Source: Bacteroidota bacterium (GTDB lineage Bacteria > Bacteroidota > Bacteroidia > Chitinophagales > Chitinophagaceae). Taken from it: 64,000 nt of DNA. Below, piece by piece: positions 58,481 through 64,000 of the stretch (the first letter of the stretch is position 1; every line of letters starts with the position of its first letter). A model generated the notes under the pieces. That model worked only from the letters and a program-made list of their open reading frames with translations, was not told where the DNA came from and ran no database searches. The stretch spans positions 124,001 through 188,000 of the forward strand of contig CANGEP010000002.1 of NCBI GenBank assembly GCA_947452905.1, read 5' to 3'. Position numbers and translations under genes: made by a program.

Positions 58481-60250
58481 CTACATAATTGATTTTCTTT
58501 CTCCAATTTGTTGTCTCCACATAGCGTAGTACAAACCTTTTTCGGCAAGTAAAGATTCGTGATTCCCCTGTTCGATTACTTTTCCTTTCTCTAATACATA
58601 AATGCGGGTAGCATGAATGATAGTGCTTAAGCGGTGTGCAATCATAATAGTGATTTGCTCTCGCTCGGCCGACAATTCACGAATAGTATCAGTAATAGAT
58701 TCTTCGGTTAAACTATCCAAGCTAGAAGTAGCTTCGTCAAATATTAATAAATGTGGATGTCTTAGCAAGGCACGTGCAATGGACAATCTTTGTTTTTCAC
58801 CACCACTTAATTTTAATCCACCTTCACCAATTAAGGTTGCCAAGCCATTACCGCCTTTGTCTAAGATATTGGTACAACTTGCTTTTTTTAAAGCCAATAA
58901 CATTTCTTCTTCACTAGCAGAGGGAGCTACAAATGCTAAGTTCTCTCTAATGGTTCCAGCAAACAATTGAGTGTCTTGTGTTACAAAACTAATCTGATTG
59001 CGTAAGTCGTTCATGTCTATTTTGTCACTGCTTACGCCATTCACTAATATCTGTCCTTCTTGTGTTTGGTATAAGCCCACTAATAATTTCACTAAAGTAC
59101 TTTTTCCTGCACCAGAAGGGCCTACAAAAGCTATGGTTTCCCCTAACTTGGCTTCAAAGCTAATGTCATCCATTGCTTTAAAATTCGCCGTTTGGTGCTG
59201 AAAACCTACGTGGTCAAAAGCTAGATTTTCGATATTACCTACTACTACCGGACTGGTAGGTTGTTGTTCAATAGGCTTGTTCATTAAAGTATCAAAATTA
59301 TTTAGAGAGGCTTCGGTTTCGCGATAGCTCATAATTATACTTCCAATTTCTTGTAAGGGGCCGAATATAAAGAAGCTATAAAATTGCAAGGAAATTAATT
59401 GACCTACCGTTAAAATCTCTTTAAATATTAACCACATCAAAGTAAAAGTAATTACTTGGCGTAAAAAATTTACCATCGTTCCTTGAATAAAACTTAATGA
59501 CCGAATATTTTTTACTTTTCTCAATTCTAAAGCTAAAATCTTGTAAGTGTTATTGTTAAGACGATTAATTTCTTGAGTAGTTAATCCTAAACTTTTTACC
59601 AATTCAATATTGCGTAAACTTTCGGTCGTGGTTCCTGCAAGAGTAGTTGTTTCTTTAACAATATTCTTTTGAATCAACTTAATGCGCTTGCTTAATAAAT
59701 TGGTTACATACGCAATAGTACCAGCCCCTAAAATATAGATAGGCATAATAGACCAATGCAATTTTGTCGCATAAATAGAAATAAACACAATGCTTACAAC
59801 AATACCAAACACCACGTTTATTACATAGCTTATAAACTTTTCGCAATCGGCACGTGCCTTTGTTAAAATAGATAAGGTTTCTCCACTTCTTTGGTCTTCA
59901 AATGCCTGAAAGGGTAATTGCATAGAATGCTTCAAGCCATCAGTAAATAAGGATGCACCAAATTTTTGGATAATCACATTAACTGTATAATCTTGAAATG
60001 CTTTAGCAATTCTACTTACCATGGCTGTTCCCACCAATAATAACAATATTTGACCAATGCCTTTAAGATAGGTTGGTTCAGTTCTAATATGTCCAAGTGC
60101 ATCAACAAAGGGTGTTTTTGCAAATTCATCAATCAATCTTCCAAACAACATAGGGTCGAACATGGAAAAAGTTTGATTGATAGCAGCTAGTATAAAGGCA
60201 ATAATCACTAAGCTTCTAAAAGGTCGAATGTATTGAAATAATATCTTCAT
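58481..60250 (-). CDS. ABC exporter, fused permease and ATPase (MsbA/multidrug type)
   Basis: A 589-residue half-transporter acting as a homodimer in the inner membrane. Residues 1-310 form six transmembrane helices. The ATPase has Walker A GPSGAGKSTLVKLL, the signature LSGGEKQRLSIARALL, Walker B LLIFDEATSSLDSL and the switch histidine in IAHRLSTI. The substrate could be a lipid, peptide or drug and cannot be decided. It lies 2 bp after engB in a three-gene run (haem-binding protein, engB, ABC). Confidence 0.92.
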   Translation of the reverse strand: MKILFQYIRPFRSLVIIAFILAAINQTFSMFDPMLFGRLIDEFAKTPFVDALGHIRTEPTYLKGIGQILLLLVGTAMVSRIAKAFQDYTVNVIIQKFGASLFTDGLKHSMQLPFQAFEDQRSGETLSILTKARADCEKFISYVINVVFGIVVSIVFISIYATKLHWSIMPIYILGAGTIAYVTNLLSKRIKLIQKNIVKETTTLAGTTTESLRNIELVKSLGLTTQEINRLNNNTYKILALELRKVKNIRSLSFIQGTMVNFLRQVITFTLMWLIFKEILTVGQLISLQFYSFFIFGPLQEIGSIIMSYRETEASLNNFDTLMNKPIEQQPTSPVVVGNIENLAFDHVGFQHQTANFKAMDDISFEAKLGETIAFVGPSGAGKSTLVKLLVGLYQTQEGQILVNGVSSDKIDMNDLRNQISFVTQDTQLFAGTIRENLAFVAPSASEEEMLLALKKASCTNILDKGGNGLATLIGEGGLKLSGGEKQRLSIARALLRHPHLLIFDEATSSLDSLTEESITDTIRELSAEREQITIMIAHRLSTIIHATRIYVLEKGKVIEQGNHESLLAEKGLYYAMWRQQIGERKSIM

Positions 60251-60252
60251 AA

Positions 60253-60891
60253 TTATAATTTATTTTCCTCGGCGTACAAGCGGTTGTATTGGTCAATACA
60301 AGCAACTACTTCTTCAACGCCAATTTTTTTCTCTGCACTAGTTATAAAACCTTGTGGTAAAAAAGGAAGTATTTCCTTTAATGTATCAAACATAGCTTGA
60401 ACATTACGTGCTACCACACCTGGTTTTTCTTTATCAGATTTAGTGAATATGAGTGTATAGGGAATTTCCCATTTAACCATTTGTTCAATAAACTCTAAAT
60501 CAATTTTTTGTGGAGCATGTCGGCTATCAATCAAAACAAAAACGCGATTTAAGTTGGGTCTTTTTCTCAAATAATTCTCAATCATTTGTTCCCATCTTCG
60601 TCTACTACTTTGAGAAACTTTTGCAAAACCATAGCCTGGCAAATCTACAATATACCATTTGTCCCATGGCCCTTTGGCATTGGAACTCAGCACTTCAAAA
60701 TGATTAATGAGCTGCGTTTTACCAGGTGTACCAGATGTTTTAGCCAAGCTCTTTTGATTACATAAGGCATTAATAATAGAGGACTTGCCTACATTGGATC
60801 TTCCAATAAAAGCATATTCTGGTTGTTCTAATTTAGGGCACTGTTCATAGCCAGGGCTCGAAATTAAATAAGTGGCTTTGTTAATTTTCAT
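60253..60891 (-). CDS. engB: Ribosome biogenesis GTP-binding protein EngB (YsxC/YihA)
   Basis: Small GTPase of 212 residues needed for assembly of the large ribosomal subunit. Motifs: P-loop GRSNVGKSSIINAL, switch I TSGTPGKTQLIN, G3 VDLPGYGFAKV and G4 FTKSDK. The length and order are normal. Confidence 0.95.
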   Translation of the reverse strand: MKINKATYLISSPGYEQCPKLEQPEYAFIGRSNVGKSSIINALCNQKSLAKTSGTPGKTQLINHFEVLSSNAKGPWDKWYIVDLPGYGFAKVSQSSRRRWEQMIENYLRKRPNLNRVFVLIDSRHAPQKIDLEFIEQMVKWEIPYTLIFTKSDKEKPGVVARNVQAMFDTLKEILPFLPQGFITSAEKKIGVEEVVACIDQYNRLYAEENKL

Positions 60892-60904
60892 TGGTCTGTT
60901 ACCT

Positions 60905-61411
60905 CTATTTTGCGGCAGGGGCTGTTGGCGGACGTTTTAATTTTAAACTATCCGCAGGGTAAGTGGCTTTTAGTGTATCCATTATACTTTGACACCAGCT
61001 TGTTAACACTGCTTTTTCGGCATCTGTTAAGTTGGCCTCTTTGTGAATTAAAGTATAGGATTTAAGAGGCATTTCACCTTCTTTAATTTGTTCGATACAC
61101 TCTTCTAATTTATGATTTTGTTTGGCAATTCTATAGCCAGTAAATTCATTGAAATTAAAATGTCTTTTGCCATCATTCACATGATCTGCTAACCAAAAAG
61201 CCACTGGTTGAACCGAAGCATACCAAGGATAGTTTGTTTTATTGGTGTGACAATCCGCACAAGCTTTATTAACAATCAGTTTTACACTATCTGGCATAGG
61301 GTATAATGTTGCTATGTCTTTATCGGTATTACCAGATAAGTTTCTTTCAGGTTTTATGAACTGAATGGCAATTAGAACAATCAATAAGCCAATCAAAATT
61401 TTCTTTATCAT
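60905..61411 (-). CDS. Haem-binding-domain protein (single CxxCH)
   Basis: A 168-residue protein with an N-terminal membrane anchor (MIKKILIGLLIVLIAIQF) and one c-type haem motif, ACADCHTNKTNYPWYASVQP. This is the haem-binding domain often found in Bacteroidota in place of a classical cytochrome c fold. It would face the periplasm and could carry electrons; partner and role are unknown. It starts 62 bp after gpmI and 13 bp before engB. Confidence 0.83.
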   Translation of the reverse strand: MIKKILIGLLIVLIAIQFIKPERNLSGNTDKDIATLYPMPDSVKLIVNKACADCHTNKTNYPWYASVQPVAFWLADHVNDGKRHFNFNEFTGYRIAKQNHKLEECIEQIKEGEMPLKSYTLIHKEANLTDAEKAVLTSWCQSIMDTLKATYPADSLKLKRPPTAPAAK

Positions 61412-61473
61412 ACAATAGGTTTTAGTGGTAATACAATATTTTATATAGCTAGTTAGCTGTAAGTTACGTGAAT

Positions 61474-62991
61474 TTAAATTAACACATTGCCTGTCATCTG
61501 AGCAGGGATAGGCAAATCCATCATTTTTAAAATAGTAGGGGCAATATCACCTAATTTTCCCGGTTTGATAGTGCCTTTCCACTCCTTATCGATAATAAAA
61601 AAGGGAACTAAGTTGGTGGTATGTGCTGTATTAGGGCTTCCATCCTCATTAATCATAAAATCGGCATTGCCATGATCGGCAGTTAAGAATATGGTGTATC
61701 CATTATCTAAACCAGCGGTAACAATTTTCGCAACACAACTATCCACTGTTTCAACTGCTTTTACAACAGCGCTAAAAACACCTGTATGACCCACCATGTC
61801 GGCATTGGCAAAATTCAAACAAACAAAATCGGGATTACCTGCATTAATCTGGGGTAATAATTTGTCGGTTAATTCTTGTGCACTCATCTCGGGTTGCAAG
61901 TCGTAAGTGGCCACTTTGGGGGAGGGTGCCATGATGCGAGATTCGCCATCGAAGGGAACCTCTCTACCTCCGCTAAAAAAGAAAGTGACGTGTGGGTACT
62001 TTTCTGTTTCGGCAATACGAATTTGTTTTTTATGGTTTTGTGCTAATACATCACCTAATGTATTTACCAAATTATCATTTTCAAATATTACATGAACGTT
62101 TTTAAAAGTATCATCATATTTGGTTATAGTTGTATAGTGTAATTCTAATTTGTGCATATCAAATTCGGTAAAATCTTTTTGGGACAATACTTCTGTAATT
62201 TCTCTGCAACGATCAGTTCTAAAATTAAAACATAAAACAGCATCACCATTTTGTATAGTAGCAATGGGGTTTCCGTTTTCTGTTAATATGGTTGGTTTTA
62301 TAAATTCATCGGTAATATTAGCAGCATAATTACTTTCTATAACGCTACTAGCATTCGTTCCAGTGGGGCCCACTGCATTCACTATTGCATCATATGCTAG
62401 TTTAACTCGCTCCCATCTTTTATCTCTATCCATAGCATAGTAACGACCACTCACGCTTGCAATTTTTCCTACAGAGCCAGCTAAATGTGTTTCTAAATTT
62501 TGAATATAACCTAATCCGCTTTTTGGATCTGTATCACGCCCATCTGTAAAAGCATGAATAAATAGTTTTTCTACACCTTCTTTTTTACAGATATCGCAAA
62601 TCGCTTTTAAATGTGAAGTATGTGAATGTACGCCACCATCACTTACTAAACCTAGTAGGTGCAAGGGTTTGTTATTTTGTTTGGCATAATTAATGGCTTC
62701 CAAAAGAGTAGGATTACTAGCTAACTCTCCTGTTTTGATGGCCACATTTATTCTTTGTAATTCTTGATAAACTATTCTACCCGCTCCTAAATTCAAATGG
62801 CCTACTTCACTATTACCCATTTGACCTTCGGGCAATCCTACTTCTTCGCCGCAGGTAACTAAAGTGGAGTGAGGATAGCTATTATATAAACTACTTACAA
62901 AGGGCACTTTTGCTTGTTGGATGGCGTCTGCATTTTTTACTTGACCTAATCCCCAACCATCCATAATAACCAACATAACTTTTTTTGACAT
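61474..62991 (-). CDS. gpmI: 2,3-bisphosphoglycerate-independent phosphoglycerate mutase
   Basis: Glycolytic enzyme of 505 residues interconverting 3- and 2-phosphoglycerate with two manganese ions. The active-site serine is in GQMGNSEVGHLNLGAGR, the first metal aspartate in VMLVIMDGWGLG, and further metal ligands in NFANADMVGHTG and FLTADHGNAD. Length is normal. Confidence 0.96.
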   Translation of the reverse strand: MSKKVMLVIMDGWGLGQVKNADAIQQAKVPFVSSLYNSYPHSTLVTCGEEVGLPEGQMGNSEVGHLNLGAGRIVYQELQRINVAIKTGELASNPTLLEAINYAKQNNKPLHLLGLVSDGGVHSHTSHLKAICDICKKEGVEKLFIHAFTDGRDTDPKSGLGYIQNLETHLAGSVGKIASVSGRYYAMDRDKRWERVKLAYDAIVNAVGPTGTNASSVIESNYAANITDEFIKPTILTENGNPIATIQNGDAVLCFNFRTDRCREITEVLSQKDFTEFDMHKLELHYTTITKYDDTFKNVHVIFENDNLVNTLGDVLAQNHKKQIRIAETEKYPHVTFFFSGGREVPFDGESRIMAPSPKVATYDLQPEMSAQELTDKLLPQINAGNPDFVCLNFANADMVGHTGVFSAVVKAVETVDSCVAKIVTAGLDNGYTIFLTADHGNADFMINEDGSPNTAHTTNLVPFFIIDKEWKGTIKPGKLGDIAPTILKMMDLPIPAQMTGNVLI

Positions 62992-63074
62992 TTCTTATTT
63001 TTTTAGAGTCTTCACTATGATTTTTGCTAAATTGTAGCTCAAAGTTTCAAAATAGTAGGCATATTACAAACTTT

Positions 63075-63425
63075 ATGTCTTTTAAATCGGGAAATATGAG
63101 CAAGAAATCTAATTCACCTTTCGTATATAGTACTAATCCAGATTTCAAAATCGAATCGGAGCCAGAAACAACTATTAGTTTGTTACCAGTTGAGCAACCA
63201 CTGCGAGTAATATTAGAAACCAAACATAGGGCTGGTAAGACAGTAACAATTGTATATGGTTTTGAAGGGAAAATGGAAGATATGGAAGCTTTAGGAAAAG
63301 CACTTAAAAACCATTGTGGCACGGGAGGTTCAGTAAAAGATGGAGAAATAATTATTCAGGGAGATCACCGTCAAAAAGTTTTTCAATTCCTCAAACAAAA
63401 AGGATATTCCAAAACAAAATTGTAA
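63075..63425 (+). CDS. SUI1/YciH-family translation factor
   Basis: Small protein related to eukaryotic initiation factor 1. The SUI1 domain covers roughly the last 85 residues, with KHRAGKTVTIVYGFEG, LKNHCGTGGSVKDGEIIIQG and the end FQFLKQKGYSKTKL. The start could be the ATG at 63075 (MSFKSGNM) or at 63096 (MSKKSNS); 63075 is listed. An upstream frame from 63024 begins in non-conserved sequence. In bacteria the family is thought to influence start-codon selection. Confidence 0.85.
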   Translation: MSFKSGNMSKKSNSPFVYSTNPDFKIESEPETTISLLPVEQPLRVILETKHRAGKTVTIVYGFEGKMEDMEALGKALKNHCGTGGSVKDGEIIIQGDHRQKVFQFLKQKGYSKTKL

Positions 63426-63444
63426 TTAGTTTTTAAGTAGTCTC

Positions 63445-64000
63445 TTAAAAATAGACCTCTAGATTACATCTTCTTTTAAGTTCATTTACCAATGGAAATT
63501 GCTCCGCAATGCGATCATATTTTTGTTTGCTATTAAGGCGCATATGTAAAGGGACATCTTCTTTTTCCCCTGCTTCTACTAATACGCTAAATTGGATAGC
63601 CCTATTTTCAAATGCATTCCAAACAATCTCTAAAAAAGACATCCTTTCTTGCTCTACAAATTTTTGTGCAGTTAAAGCACCCACTGTTACTGTAAAATGT
63701 ACTTCGTCAATAATATTTAATTGCGCTACTTTAAAAGTTCCCGAAGAAGCATGTTTGGCATTTGATTCTAAATGAAGGGCATATTCGTCCCAACACTTTT
63801 TTAGTAGTTCCATTTCCAGGGGCTTGGATTCTTTAACCTCTTCAATTTTATAATCCTGACCGTATTTTTGTTGGAGTACCGCTAACAAACTTTTTTTAGG
63901 TCCCCCTTTTTCGGTTTCAGCAATCGTATTTCTTAAAACATTTGAGGGTATCGTTGGTGTACTGGGTGATGGTTCATTTTGCGAAGTCGACTGCTTCAAT
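63445..64000 (-). CDS. dnaX: DNA polymerase III subunit gamma/tau, C-terminal part (5' end off window)
   Basis: About 185 residues visible, open to the window edge. A Ser/Pro-rich linker (SQNEPSPSTPTIPSN) leads into the C-terminal region seen after the AAA+ clamp-loader part in Bacteroidota DnaX: KKSLLAVLQQKYG, MELLKKCWDEYALHLES and LKRRCNLEVYF at the end. The ATPase domain is not in the window, so the identification rests on this less conserved tail. The gene ends 19 bp from the convergent SUI1 gene. Confidence 0.68.
   Translation of the reverse strand, partial: LKQSTSQNEPSPSTPTIPSNVLRNTIAETEKGGPKKSLLAVLQQKYGQDYKIEEVKESKPLEMELLKKCWDEYALHLESNAKHASSGTFKVAQLNIIDEVHFTVTVGALTAQKFVEQERMSFLEIVWNAFENRAIQFSVLVEAGEKEDVPLHMRLNSKQKYDRIAEQFPLVNELKRRCNLEVYF

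Overview
The window reads as a chromosomal segment of an AT-rich, compact Bacteroidota genome, most likely a member of the Chitinophagaceae or a close relative. The evidence is the gldKLMN cluster (core of the type IX secretion system), SusC-like and BtuB-like TonB receptors, DUF4271 next to uroporphyrinogen-III synthase, bacillithiol synthesis (bshA), and several start regions carrying the Bacteroidota -7 element TAnnTTTG with no Shine-Dalgarno sequence. The family-level placement is an inference. Genes are densely packed on both strands, with several 1-11 bp overlaps. No insertion sequence, prophage or CRISPR array was seen.

Layout. 1-6041: end of ubiE/menG, rsgA, a gamma-carbonic anhydrase-like protein, a class III aminotransferase, bshA and an exported M28 peptidase. 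6096-10282: a free-standing C-terminal half of carbamoyl-phosphate synthase large subunit, a umuDC pair whose UmuD has lost both catalytic dyad residues, and a divergent Rieske oxygenase. 10283-14060: an apparently exported SAM-hydrolase-family protein and a large TonB receptor. 14166-17502: an amino-sugar kinase fused to a RapZ C-terminal domain, a MurU-like nucleotidyltransferase and a NagX-like membrane protein, which together suggest cell-wall sugar salvage. 17541-20063: rfbBCA. 20105-25663: a B12-dependent MerR photoreceptor (CarH type), an ECF sigma factor and crtI-crtB-crtZ-crtY, with a duplicated inverted-repeat array in front of the sigma gene. 25664-26113: tRNA-Arg(CCG) and a nest of direct and tandem repeats.

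26114-36367: an 11-gene complex I operon (nuoABCDHIJKLMN) without nuoEFG, ending in a small gene of unknown function. 36423-40638: an orphan membrane module resembling the sensor half of membrane AraC-type regulators, a lipid kinase, MarC and a BtuB-like receptor preceded by a cobalamin riboswitch (40757-40925). 41022-49393: an amino-acid permease, a TolC/HlyD pair without its pump, gpsA, hemW, DUF4271 and hemD. 49407-56180: a DUF255 thioredoxin-domain protein and gldKLMN. 56187-64000: uvrC, DUF2721, an ABC exporter, engB, a haem-binding-domain protein, gpmI, a SUI1-family factor and the 3' end of dnaX.

Two themes connect the regions. Cobalamin appears twice: its uptake is under riboswitch control, and the CarH-type regulator beside the carotenoid genes has the residues needed to bind it. 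Regulation also seems to be concentrated in very short intergenic spaces, as overlapping divergent promoters, terminators that touch coding sequence, and paired dyads.
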